Assembly (NCBI GenBank): GCA_016793095.1
Contig: JAEUJQ010000030.1
Span: 1 to 64,000, forward strand
Reading direction: 5' to 3'
DNA: 64,000 nucleotides
DNA from: Myxococcaceae bacterium
Lineage (GTDB): Bacteria; Myxococcota; Myxococcia; Myxococcales; Myxococcaceae
In this document: piece after piece, positions 42,792 through 51,062 of the stretch
How positions within the stretch are numbered: the stretch's first letter is position 1
Layout: every line of letters starts with the position of its first letter
Notes under the pieces: generated by a model
Seen by the model: only the letters and a program-made list of their open reading frames with translations
What the model was told of the DNA's origin: nothing
The model's database searches: none
Made by a program: the position numbers and the translations under genes

Positions 42792-44594
42792 GTGGGGACT
42801 CCTGACGCGACCCTCGAGCGCTTGAGCGAGTGGCGCACGGCGATCGCCCGGCTGTACCTCACCGGCGTCACCACGGTGATGCCCATCATCATCGTCGCCT
42901 GGGTGGTGTCTCGCAGGCCAGTGAGCATCGACGGCCCCGTCCTCTACGTGACGGGCGCCTGGGTCGGCTTCGTCCTCGCGCGCGTCTTCGCGCCTCCGCG
43001 GCTCCAGGCGGTGCTCGTCGTCGGGCTGCTCTTCGGCATCGGCGTCACCGGGCCGTCGGTGCTTGGCCTGTCTCCGGGGCCGTTCCTGTCGGGGCTCACC
43101 GGCGCCATCCTCGCGGGCACGTTCTTCGGGCGACGGGTGGCGCTCGGGGTGCTGGGAGCCTTTGGGGTGGTGCTGCTGGGGTACGGGGTGCTCGCTTCAC
43201 GCAACGCCCTGCCCTGGATCCAGACCACCCCGACCGACCCCTTCATCCTCGCGAACTGGATCCGCCTCGCGGCGTTCACCTCCCTCACCACCGGGCTCCT
43301 CATCTTCGTGCTGACCGGGTTGTTCGAGCGGCTGGTCGAGGCCTGGCGAGCGACGGCCGAGGCGGCGGAGCGAGAGCGGGTGGCCGCGGCCCACCGACGA
43401 GAGGCAGAGGAGCGCGCCGTCGAAGCACAGCGGCTCGAGGCCATCGGTCGCCTGGCCGGAGGCGTGGCCCACGACTTCAACAACCTGCTCGTCGTCATCA
43501 TGACGTGGGCCGACCTGCTCCCCACCGCTCGCAGTGAGGAGGAGAAGAAGGAAGGGTTGACGGCGATCCGGGAGGCGTCGGCCCAGGCAGCCCAACTGAC
43601 GCGTCAGTTGTTGTCGTTCGCGAGGAAAGGAGTCACCCAGCTCGGCCCCGTCGACGTCGAGGCGTCCATCACCAACACCATCCGCGCCCTCCGCCGGCTG
43701 CTGCCCGACGATGTGCAGCTCCAGCACGCGCCGACGAAGGTGCCCCTGGCGTGGGCCGACGCTGGCCAGGTGGGGCAGGTGCTGCTCAACCTCGCGGTGA
43801 ACGCCCGCGACGCGATGCCGCGCGGGGGAACCCTGACGTTCCGCACGAGCCTGGCGGAGCCGCCTGGACTGCCGCCCGAGGCCCCAGACCCCACAGGCCG
43901 CTACGTCACCATCTCGGTGACGGACACCGGCGTCGGCATGGACGAGGCCACCCGCGCGCGCGTCTTCGAGCCCTTCTTCACCACCAAGAGCATGGGGCGT
44001 GGCACCGGGCTCGGCCTCGCGACGGTGTACGGCATCGCGACCCAGGCGAGGGGCTTCGTCACTGTCGAGTCCGCGCCTGGAGTGGGTTCGACCTTCAGGG
44101 TCGCCTTTCCCGTCGCGCCCGCCGACCAACCGGTCCCCGTCGTGCACGAGAGCGCGCGCCCCGAGGCGTTCGTCGGAGTGACCCACCGTGTCCTCCTCGT
44201 CGAAGACGACGCGCGCGTTCGCTCGACGATGGCGACCGCGCTCCGGCAGGCGGGCATCGAAGCGGTCGAGGCCTCCAACGCCGAAGAGGGCCTCCAGCTC
44301 GCGCGACGTCACACCGCGGACCTCGAGCTGCTCTGCACCGACGGCGTGATGCCGGGCCTGCCGACCCACCAGCTCATCGAGGGCTTCCGACAGCTCTACC
44401 CGAGAGCTCCCATTCTCCTCTGCTCCGGCCACGTCGAGGAGGAGCTGCTCGTGCGCGGCATCGCGGAAGGCACGGTCTCGGCCCTGCCCAAGCCCTTCAC
44501 CGCCGAGGCCCTGGTGACCCGGGTTCGTGAGCTGCTCACCCGCCGACGCAGCAGCGACCAGGTGCCGCGCGTCGAGCAACCGAGCGCCCCGTAG
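42792..44594 (+). CDS. Hybrid histidine kinase with C-terminal receiver domain
   Basis: A 600-residue protein. About six N-terminal membrane helices (20-185) without a clear periplasmic domain are followed by a coiled linker (FERLVEAWRATAEAAERERVAAAHRREAEERAV). The HisKA phosphoacceptor GGVAHDFNNLL (His about 225) and the HATPase with NLAVNARDAMPRGG, DTGVGMD, FEPFFTTK and GTGLGLATVYG come next. A receiver domain has VLLVEDDARVR, the phospho-acceptor Asp in CTDGVMPG (about 516) and Lys in PKPF. No output partner is adjacent, so signal and target are unknown. Confidence 0.93.
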   Translation: MGTPDATLERLSEWRTAIARLYLTGVTTVMPIIIVAWVVSRRPVSIDGPVLYVTGAWVGFVLARVFAPPRLQAVLVVGLLFGIGVTGPSVLGLSPGPFLSGLTGAILAGTFFGRRVALGVLGAFGVVLLGYGVLASRNALPWIQTTPTDPFILANWIRLAAFTSLTTGLLIFVLTGLFERLVEAWRATAEAAERERVAAAHRREAEERAVEAQRLEAIGRLAGGVAHDFNNLLVVIMTWADLLPTARSEEEKKEGLTAIREASAQAAQLTRQLLSFARKGVTQLGPVDVEASITNTIRALRRLLPDDVQLQHAPTKVPLAWADAGQVGQVLLNLAVNARDAMPRGGTLTFRTSLAEPPGLPPEAPDPTGRYVTISVTDTGVGMDEATRARVFEPFFTTKSMGRGTGLGLATVYGIATQARGFVTVESAPGVGSTFRVAFPVAPADQPVPVVHESARPEAFVGVTHRVLLVEDDARVRSTMATALRQAGIEAVEASNAEEGLQLARRHTADLELLCTDGVMPGLPTHQLIEGFRQLYPRAPILLCSGHVEEELLVRGIAEGTVSALPKPFTAEALVTRVRELLTRRRSSDQVPRVEQPSAP

Positions 44595-44635
44595 GTTTGC
44601 CGGGTGGCGTCTGTCAGCGGGCGACGCCCGTCTGG

Positions 44636-44641
44636 TACGGT
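44636..44641 (+). promoter_or_regulatory. Candidate TANNNT -10 box adjacent to the start codon (leaderless)
   Basis: TACGGT ends 6 nt before the ATG of the START-like protein gene, with GCGTTC between; the same hexamer and spacing occur at 19581-19586. Confidence 0.42.
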
Positions 44642-44647
44642 GCGTTC

Positions 44648-45295
44648 ATGTCGTCGCGTCTCGCCCCCGCCATCGCCCTGCTTGCCTGCGCCGCGGCGTG
44701 GGCCGACCCGGTCGCGTTTCCCAGCCTGACCGCCGAGGAGCGGCAACTGCTCGAGCGTCGCGGCGTGGTGGTGCGCGACCGGACTCCGACTGACAACCGG
44801 GGCATCGGCGCCGAGTCGATGGCGCTCGTCGAGGCGCCCACGAGCGAGGTCTGGCCGGTGGTGCGCGACTGCGAGCACTTCTCGCGCTTCATGCCGAACA
44901 CGAAGTCGAGCGCGCGCAAGGAAGAGAACGGCGAGTCGCTCTGCTTCGACGAGATCGCCCTGCCCTTCCCGCTGCCGAACCTGTGGGCCGACACGCGCTC
45001 GAAGGTGACCGAGGAGCCGCAGGGGCACTTCATGCGGTCCTGGTCGCTGGTGCGAGGCAACTACAACCGGGACAGCGGCGCGTGGAAGGTGCTGCCGTGG
45101 GGCGCCGACGGCAAGCAGTCGCTCGTCGTGTACATCATCGACTCCGACCCGGCGATGGTGCTGCCCGACGCCATCTTGCGCGCCGCGCAGACAGGCTCGC
45201 TGCCCGAGGTCTTCAAGTCCATTCGCAAGCGCGTCTACGGGCTGCGGGCTGCGGCAGGCAGCGCCGCTCCGTCGTCGTCCACTGCCCAGCGCTGA
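44648..45295 (+). CDS. Exported SRPBCC/START-like domain protein
   Basis: A 215-residue protein with signal peptide MSSRLAPAIALLACAAAWA. A START/polyketide-cyclase fold is suggested by SMALVEAPTSEVWPVVRDCEHFSRFMPNTKSS near the front and LPDAILRAAQTGSLPEVFKSIRKRVYG in the long C-terminal helix. Such periplasmic proteins may bind lipids. The upstream ATG-like options add no signal, so 44648 is the start. Confidence 0.82.
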   Translation: MSSRLAPAIALLACAAAWADPVAFPSLTAEERQLLERRGVVVRDRTPTDNRGIGAESMALVEAPTSEVWPVVRDCEHFSRFMPNTKSSARKEENGESLCFDEIALPFPLPNLWADTRSKVTEEPQGHFMRSWSLVRGNYNRDSGAWKVLPWGADGKQSLVVYIIDSDPAMVLPDAILRAAQTGSLPEVFKSIRKRVYGLRAAAGSAAPSSSTAQR

Positions 45296-45470
45296 GAGAC
45301 GAACCCCGTCGCGGCGTTGAGGTGAGAACCGACCGGGTCCACCGCCCCGGCTGCCGAGCAGGCCCCGACCACGCGGCCGGCCCTCGAGAGGAAAGAGCGG
45401 GTCGTGCTCGCGACGGGGACCGCACACGGTTCCCGAAGCGACCAGCTGCTGGTCGAGCCGTGGACGGAGT

Positions 45471-45899
45471 CAGGAGTGGTTGTACGGGGGCGCTCATCAC
45501 CTCGACGGGCACCGGCTCGCGGAGCTGTGGGGTGAGGATGAGCGCGACGGAGTTTGGATCGAGCGGAAACGCGACGAGCCGGCCGTCCGGCAGGCCCAGC
45601 AGGTGCTCGAACTGGTAGAAGGTCCACCAGGTGCCACCGTCGGCGGTCCCGGCATCAACCACGGCCGCGCCGAGCGGCGTGCTGACGACGAGCATCCCGC
45701 TGCGGCTGAACGCAAAGGCCGTCTGCCTCCCTGAGGAGAGCGCGCCCGCGACGAGTCGCTCCCGACCCGAGAGGTTCCAGAGACCGGCGATTGCCGTCGT
45801 GGCCCCGCCTGGCCAGGCGACCAGCTGATCCGAGTTCCTCGGCAGGAAGAGCGCGTCCGAGAGCGAGAGCGCCCGCCCGACCGACCCCGTCTGGCGTGC
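45471..45899 (-). pseudogene. Decayed 3' fragment paralogous to the left-edge surface protein
   Basis: About 143 codons in one minus-strand frame resemble the C-terminus of the protein at 1-1283: LPDGRLVAFP...ALILTP and PVEVMSAPVQPLL here against LADGRLVSCP...LLVLTP and PLSVMTSPWLNKL there. The frame has no start and begins right after the stop of the sigma-54 activator gene (45923). It reads through where the relative stops. No signal or linker is present. This is best read as a remnant of a second copy, perhaps deleted when the activator region was joined. Confidence 0.72.
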
Positions 45900-45922
45900 C
45901 CGGGTGAGCCGTGCGCCGTGGG

Positions 45923-47287
45923 TCAGGGCTCTTCGGCGTCGGGCAGGAAGAGCCCCAGCCGCTTCATCACGCGGTAGAGCTGCGTGCGGTGCATGTCGAG
46001 CTGCTTCGCGGCGGCCGACACGTTGTTCCCCGTCGCCGCGAGCGCCGCCATGATGGCCTCGCGGTCGGGGTCGCCGCTGCTCGGCACGGGCGGAGCGCCC
46101 GGCTTCACACCCGAGCCGACGGACGCGCGAGACGACGCCGGCGGCACCGGCGCGCCGCCCGCCACCGGTTGCCCGGCCTGCGGCGCGAGGTGCTCGGCCC
46201 TCAGCACGGTGCCCTTCTCGGCTTGCGCTGCAGCAGCCGCCTTCCGGGTCTCGGACAAGAGCTCGCGCACGTTGCCGGGCCACGGCCGCACGAGCGCCGC
46301 CTCGACGGCGGTGGCGTGGAGCTCGACGGGAAGCCCCGACAGCGCGTGCCGCATGAGCCACGGCACCTCTTCCTTGCGCTCCCGGAGCGGCGGCAGCAGC
46401 ACCTCGAACTGCGAGAGCCGGTAGAAGAGGTCCGAGCGGAAGGTGTTCGCGGCCACCGCCGTGCGCAGGTCCCGATGTGAGGCCGCCACGACGTGCACCG
46501 ACGCCTTACGCGGCGTCGCGGCGCCGAGCTGCAGGTACTCGCCGGTCTCGAGCGCGCGCAGCAGCTTCGCCTGCACCTGCAGGTCGAGCTCGGCAATCTC
46601 ATCGAGGAACAGCACACCGCCGTCGGCGGCCGCGAGGTAGCCCTCGGCGTCCTGCTTCGCCTCGGTGTAGGCGCCCTTCACCGCGCCGAAGAAGAGCCGC
46701 TCGGCCACGCTCGCCGGAATCGCCGCGCAGTTGACGGCGACGAAGGGTCCCTTGCGCGCGCCGGCCTCGTGGTACCGCGACGCCACCAGTTCCTTGCCCG
46801 CGCCGCTCTCGCCACGCACGAGCAGGTGGGCGTTCGTCGCGCGCGCCACCGTCGCCCGGTCGAGCGCCTGCTGCAGCGTGGGCCCGATGATGACGTCGTC
46901 GTGCTTCACGTGCCCGGCGAGCCAGCGGCGCAGGTCGGCCTCGAGCAAGAGCACCGTCTGGGCGAGCCGCACGACGGCCCCCGACCTCGCCTTCACCGTG
47001 CCCTCGACGCGGGCGCCGTCCACCCAGGTGCCGTTCCGACTGCCCAGGTCCTTCACCTGGAAGTCGCCGTCGCTCAGCGTCACCTCGGCGTGCTGTCTCG
47101 AGACCTTCTCGTCCGGCACCGGCAGTCCGCCGATGTCCTCCCGGCCGAGGCGCAGCACGCCGTCCCGGGGCAGGACGACCGGCCGGTACTGCGGCGCGCG
47201 GCCCGAGAAGATGAGGATGGCGCCCGGCACGGGGACGGACACGGCGTTCGTCTCGACGACGCTCTCGCTCTGGGTGCTCTGCGACAT
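45923..47287 (-). CDS. FHA-domain sigma-54-dependent transcription activator (enhancer-binding protein)
   Basis: 454 residues. An N-terminal FHA domain (about 25-105) has LRLGREDIG, SRQHAEVTL and LGSRNGTWVDG, which binds phosphothreonine. The AAA+ domain (about 125-350) has GESGAGKE (Walker A), GGVLFLDEIAEL (Walker B) and WPGNVREL. The sigma-54 contact loop reads GAYTEA instead of GAFTGA. A Fis-type helix-turn-helix (about 405-445) follows: NNVSAAAKQLDMHRTQLYRVMKRLGL. In myxobacteria FHA activators pair with Ser/Thr kinases. Divergent to it lies a kinase gene behind a sigma-54 promoter, so it probably controls that gene. Start at 47287. Confidence 0.94.
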   Translation of the reverse strand: MSQSTQSESVVETNAVSVPVPGAILIFSGRAPQYRPVVLPRDGVLRLGREDIGGLPVPDEKVSRQHAEVTLSDGDFQVKDLGSRNGTWVDGARVEGTVKARSGAVVRLAQTVLLLEADLRRWLAGHVKHDDVIIGPTLQQALDRATVARATNAHLLVRGESGAGKELVASRYHEAGARKGPFVAVNCAAIPASVAERLFFGAVKGAYTEAKQDAEGYLAAADGGVLFLDEIAELDLQVQAKLLRALETGEYLQLGAATPRKASVHVVAASHRDLRTAVAANTFRSDLFYRLSQFEVLLPPLRERKEEVPWLMRHALSGLPVELHATAVEAALVRPWPGNVRELLSETRKAAAAAQAEKGTVLRAEHLAPQAGQPVAGGAPVPPASSRASVGSGVKPGAPPVPSSGDPDREAIMAALAATGNNVSAAAKQLDMHRTQLYRVMKRLGLFLPDAEEP

Positions 47288-47325
47288 GGGCAGCGGACGG
47301 TAGCGAAAATCAGGCCATGAGGTTG

Positions 47326-47358
47326 GTGACACAGCCTGTGTCGCGCTCGTGCTGTGTC
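47326..47358. promoter_or_regulatory. Inverted and direct repeats, candidate activator-binding site
   Basis: GACACA (47328-47333), three bases, then TGTGTC (47337-47342) form a perfect 6-bp-arm inverted repeat, and a further TGTGTC stands at 47353-47358. The repeat lies 57-72 bp upstream of the -24 element of the sigma-54 promoter, a usual distance for an enhancer-binding protein. It sits midway between the divergent activator and kinase genes. Confidence 0.6.
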
Positions 47359-47398
47359 AGCAGCCGCTGCACGGGGATTTGCGCGGCGGAGCCAGTGG

Positions 47399-47413
47399 TG
47401 GCACGAACGTTGC
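47399..47413 (+). promoter_or_regulatory. Sigma-54 promoter (-24/-12)
   Basis: TGGCACGAACGTTGC matches the consensus TGGCAC-N5-TTGC at every fixed base, with the invariant GG (47400-47401) and GC (47412-47413) ten bases apart. Transcription would begin near 47425 and read the kinase gene. The neighbouring gene encodes a sigma-54 activator, which makes chance occurrence unlikely. Confidence 0.8.
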
Positions 47414-47430
47414 GGAGAGCTCTCGAACCC

Positions 47431-49740
47431 GTGTCTGCGGCGCTGACCCCACCCGACTCACAGGAGCTCGACTCGTCGTCGAGCGACCGCTCCCCGCCGG
47501 GGCCGGCGCAGGTGTTGTCCCGGGGCACCTCCGTTGGCCGCTATGTCGTGCTGGACGCGCTGGGCACGGGCGGGCAGGGCGTCGTCTACGGCGCGTACGA
47601 CCCGCAGCTCGACCGCAAGGTGGCCCTGAAGCTGGTGCGCGTGAAGACGGGCGCGGACGCGAGCGACGAGCAGCGCGCGCGGCTGCTCAAGGAGGCGCAG
47701 GTGCTCGCGCGCCTCTCTCACCCGAACGTGGTGACGGTGCACGACGTCGGTCGCTTCGCCGATCAGCTCTTCATCGCCATGGAGTTCATGGCCGGGGGCA
47801 CCCTCGCCGCGTGGCTCGAGACGAAGCCGCCGGTGGACGCGGTGCTGGACCGCTTCCGGGAGGCAGGTCGGGGCCTGGCCGCCGCGCACTCGGCGGGCAT
47901 CGTCCATCGTGACTTCAAGCCCGACAACGTGCTGCTCGACGAGCACGGCATGGCCCACGTGACGGACTTCGGGCTCGCGCGGGCGCTCGACGGCAGCTCC
48001 TCGGCCACCGGCGGCGGCACCGCGGCGTGGATGTCGCCCGAGCAGCGTGCGCGCCGCGACGTCACGCCCGCCTCGGATCAGTACTCGTGGTGCCTGGCGC
48101 TCTTCAGGGCGCTCACCGGGGCCATGCCGTTCGACGGCGGTGACGCCGAGCTGCGCTTCCCGCCCCAGGTCCCCGCCTGGCTGCGCCGGGTGCTGACGCG
48201 CGGCCTGGCCGCAGACCCTTCGCTGCGGTACCCGTCGATGGACGCGCTGCTGACCGCCGTCGCGAGCGACCCCGACCAGACGCGACGGCGGTTCTGGCGG
48301 GGCGCGCTGGCGGTCGCGGGCCTCGTCGCGTTCGGGGTGGCGGGCGGCGCCCTCGTCTTCCGTGAGAGCCCCGCTGAGCGCGCCACCCGTGAGTGCCTCG
48401 CGAAGGTCGACACCACCATGGCCACCACCTGGGGGCCCGCCCGCGTCGCCGCCATGAAGGACGCCTTCGTCACCAGCGCAGGCGAACCCGGGCGCGAGGC
48501 CTTTGCCCGAGTGTGGACGCAGCTCGAGCCCGAGACGCGGGCCTGGGCCGACGCCTCACGTGCGCTCTGCCTCCTCGACGCATCGAGCCCCACACGCCGA
48601 GCGACCGCCCGCTGCCTCACCGCCCGGAGCAACGCCCTGTCGAGCCTCGCCGAGGTCTTCGCGTCGGCCGACGCCCAGGTGGTGGAGAACGCGCAGGCCA
48701 CCGTCACCCTCGAGGTGCAGCCGGTGGGGACCTGCGAGGCCTCACCAGCCACCCTCCCCGCGCTCGCCCAGGACACCGAGGCCGATCGCGAGCTGCGCCC
48801 GGAGCTGAGCCGCGCGCGGGTGTTGAGGGCGGCCGGGCGCTACACCGAGGGGTTGAGCGCCGCGCTCGAGGTCGCCTCCACCGCGCACGACGAGAAGGCG
48901 CTGCAGGTGGAAGCCGAGGCACAGCTCCTGGCCGGCCAGCTCTCCGCCGAGCTGCGCCGCCCCGACGCCGAGTCTTTCTTGAAGAGCGCCGCCAGCCTCG
49001 CCGAGCGTGCAGGCGCCGACGACGAGCGGGCGAGCGCGTGGATCTCCCTCGTCGGCTGGTACTCCGAGCGCGACCGCTTCGACGCTGCGCACGACGCCGC
49101 CGCCACCGCCGAGGACATCACCACACGGCTCGGCCAGCCGGACCTGCTCGAGGCGCTGCGCTTGAGCCAGCTCGGCCAGCTGCTCACCCGCGAAGGCGAT
49201 GTCGCCGCCGCGCGCGAGGCCTTCCAGAAGGCGCTGACGCTCCGGCGCCGACACTTCGCGCCCTCGCACCCGCTGGTGACGCGCGCGCTCACCAACCACG
49301 CGCTGTCCCTGCCCGCGGCCGAGGCCCAGCCGCTGCTGCTCGAGGTGCTGCGCATCCGCGAGCAGACCCTCGGCCCCACGCACCCCGAGACGGCGCTGGC
49401 CGAACACAACGTCGGCGTGGTGATGCTGGGCAACGGCTCGTGCGAAGGCGCACGCACCCACGTCGGCCGCGCGCTCGCCATTCGCCAGCAGATGCCGCAG
49501 GCCGACGTCGCCCGGCTCGGCCGCGAGCACGCCGTGCTGGCCCGCGCCCAGGAGTGCCTGGGAGCGCTCGAAGCCGCCGCGGAGAGCCTCCAGCAGGGCA
49601 TCGACGCGATGAGGCAGGGCGGCGCTCCAGACGCCGAGCTGCGCCGGGAGCTGAACCACCTGCTCGACCTGCTCGAGCGCCTCGAGCGCCCGAAGGACGA
49701 GCTCGACCGTGTGACGGAGGCCCTGCGACAGCTCGATTGA
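47431..49740 (+). CDS. Membrane-bound Ser/Thr protein kinase with TPR sensor domain
   Basis: About 769 residues from the GTG at 47431. The long frame opens at 47317, but that would put the sigma-54 promoter and operator inside the gene, so a later start is preferred; another GTG is at 47512. The kinase domain (about 35-285) has GTGGQGVVY, VALKLV, HRDFKPDN, DFGLA and SPEQ. One membrane helix (about 295-315) follows, and a long periplasmic part has TPR repeats. Eukaryote-like kinases of this form are common in Myxococcota and can phosphorylate FHA partners; the divergent activator is the clear candidate. Confidence 0.92.
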   Translation: MSAALTPPDSQELDSSSSDRSPPGPAQVLSRGTSVGRYVVLDALGTGGQGVVYGAYDPQLDRKVALKLVRVKTGADASDEQRARLLKEAQVLARLSHPNVVTVHDVGRFADQLFIAMEFMAGGTLAAWLETKPPVDAVLDRFREAGRGLAAAHSAGIVHRDFKPDNVLLDEHGMAHVTDFGLARALDGSSSATGGGTAAWMSPEQRARRDVTPASDQYSWCLALFRALTGAMPFDGGDAELRFPPQVPAWLRRVLTRGLAADPSLRYPSMDALLTAVASDPDQTRRRFWRGALAVAGLVAFGVAGGALVFRESPAERATRECLAKVDTTMATTWGPARVAAMKDAFVTSAGEPGREAFARVWTQLEPETRAWADASRALCLLDASSPTRRATARCLTARSNALSSLAEVFASADAQVVENAQATVTLEVQPVGTCEASPATLPALAQDTEADRELRPELSRARVLRAAGRYTEGLSAALEVASTAHDEKALQVEAEAQLLAGQLSAELRRPDAESFLKSAASLAERAGADDERASAWISLVGWYSERDRFDAAHDAAATAEDITTRLGQPDLLEALRLSQLGQLLTREGDVAAAREAFQKALTLRRRHFAPSHPLVTRALTNHALSLPAAEAQPLLLEVLRIREQTLGPTHPETALAEHNVGVVMLGNGSCEGARTHVGRALAIRQQMPQADVARLGREHAVLARAQECLGALEAAAESLQQGIDAMRQGGAPDAELRRELNHLLDLLERLERPKDELDRVTEALRQLD

Positions 49741-49788
49741 GCCGGCCACTCCGCACCCGACGCGCGGCACCGGCCTGAGCGCAGGCGG

Positions 49789-49823
49789 GTGTCACACTGT
49801 GTCGTGTCACTTCGCCGGTGTCA
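49789..49823. promoter_or_regulatory. Cluster of TGTGTC/GTGTCA repeats upstream of the cupredoxin operon
   Basis: GTGTCAC (49789-49795), TGTGTC (49798-49803), GTGTCAC (49804-49810) and GTGTCA (49818-49823) lie within 35 bp after the kinase stop. They share the core of the operator at 47326-47358. No -24/-12 box is visible here. Confidence 0.4.
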
Positions 49824-50379
49824 GGCGAGGTCCGCCCGGATTTCAACGAGTTCCGCAGCGCGCTCCAGTCTGGGAGCGGCGGCGGTGCGGCTGGCAAGGC
49901 GGGTCGCGAACGGCCTCGAGGTCTCGGTCAACGGGCAGGTCGGCGTACAGGACCGGCAGTCGGACCCGACGGTGTGGCAGTTCCACGCGGGGGCGGCGGC
50001 GAAGCTCGACTTGTCCGTCCTCGTGCTGACGGCCGAGGGCATGTTCGGGCGAGCGGCCGGCAAGACGGGCGTCCTCGCAGGTGAGGCGGTGCCGTGCACG
50101 GCGGCCTCGTGTCTCGTCTACCGCGGCGCCTATTTGCAGGCGGGCTGGCGCGCGCTGCGCTGGCTCACGCCGTACGCGCGGGTCGACTGGCGCTCGGGCA
50201 CGATGACGTTCGCGCGCGAGTGGCTCTACGAGAGCGTGCGCGTGCGGGCGACAGCCGGCGTGCGGGTCGAGCCCCTGCGGCGCGTGGCCCTCAAGGCGGA
50301 GTACACCTTCAACCGCGAGCTCGTCGGCCCCGACTTCCCCGACGATGTCTTCACCACCAGCGTCGTCGTGAGCTACTGA
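49789..50379 (+). CDS. Outer-membrane barrel-like protein, probably 5'-truncated
   Basis: An open frame of 196 codons. From about residue 40 it shows barrel strands (LEVSVNGQVGVQDRQ, FHAGAAAKLDLSVLVLTAEGMFG, YLQAGWRALRWLTPYARVDW) and ends VVVSY, the aromatic end of outer-membrane proteins. The first 38 residues look like random frame and no signal peptide is seen in any frame, so the gene may have lost its 5' half. It sits between the kinase and the cupredoxin gene, with 2 bp to the latter. It is either a remnant or a miscalled start. Confidence 0.5.
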   Translation: MSHCVVSLRRCQARSARISTSSAARSSLGAAAVRLARRVANGLEVSVNGQVGVQDRQSDPTVWQFHAGAAAKLDLSVLVLTAEGMFGRAAGKTGVLAGEAVPCTAASCLVYRGAYLQAGWRALRWLTPYARVDWRSGTMTFAREWLYESVRVRATAGVRVEPLRRVALKAEYTFNRELVGPDFPDDVFTTSVVVSY

Positions 50380-50381
50380 CC

Positions 50382-51062
50382 ATGCGCTCCACCGTCCTCG
50401 TCACCGCGACGCTGCTCGCCTCGTCGATGGGCCTCGGGCAACCACCAGCCCCCTCGGCGAAGGCCAGCTGCAGCGTGACAGGCACGGTGGCGTTCTCGAC
50501 GAGGGACGCCACCCTCACGCCGAGCGACGTCGTGGTGTACGTCGCCCAGGGCAAGCGCAAGGGCATGTCGCTGCCTGCCGCCACGCGCCACGAGATCGCC
50601 CAGGTGAAGAAGCAGTTCACCCCGCGCACGCTCATCATCCAACGCGCCGACTCGGTGGCCTTCCCGAACCGCGACACCCCCGTCGAGCACTCGGTGTTCA
50701 GCAGCGACCGCACCACCGTGCGCATCAAGCCGAACTCGAAGGCCGAGCCCGAGCCAGCGACGTTCACGAGGGAAGGTGGCTTCCGCATTCAGTGCGACAT
50801 CCACAGCAAGATGCGGGCCTGGGTCATGGTGGTGCCTGACCGCAGCCTCGCCACGCAGGTGCGCGAGGATGGAAGCTGGCGAATCGACAACGTGCCGGCT
50901 GGAGCCCACACGCTGAAGGTGGCGGAGCCCAACGGCGCGACCGTCGAGCTGCGTGTCACCGCCTGTGACAGTGACACACCGGTGCAGGTGACGCTCGAGG
51001 GCAACGAGGCGCCCACGCTGCGGCGCTTCAACGGCTCGCCGTATGGAGAGTACCAGCCGTGA
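50382..51062 (+). CDS. Exported cupredoxin-like protein
   Basis: A 226-residue protein with a signal peptide (MRSTVLVTATLLASSMGLG). The plastocyanin-like domain (about 30-150) has VEHSVFS and IQCDIHSKMRAWVMV, giving the His, Cys, His, Met set of a type-1 copper site. A beta-sandwich domain of carboxypeptidase-regulatory type (about 155-215) follows. It probably carries electrons in the periplasm. Its stop overlaps the next GTG (GTGA), so translation is coupled. Confidence 0.85.
   Translation: MRSTVLVTATLLASSMGLGQPPAPSAKASCSVTGTVAFSTRDATLTPSDVVVYVAQGKRKGMSLPAATRHEIAQVKKQFTPRTLIIQRADSVAFPNRDTPVEHSVFSSDRTTVRIKPNSKAEPEPATFTREGGFRIQCDIHSKMRAWVMVVPDRSLATQVREDGSWRIDNVPAGAHTLKVAEPNGATVELRVTACDSDTPVQVTLEGNEAPTLRRFNGSPYGEYQP

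Noticed and set aside
47317-47430. ATG at 47317 as the kinase start
   Set aside because: It would put a perfect sigma-54 promoter and the inverted repeat within the gene and adds a Cys-rich segment that is unlike a kinase N-terminus.
50952-50978. CGTGTCAC and GTGACACA inside the cupredoxin gene
   Set aside because: They resemble the proposed operator but lie in coding sequence far from a promoter, so they are most likely chance.
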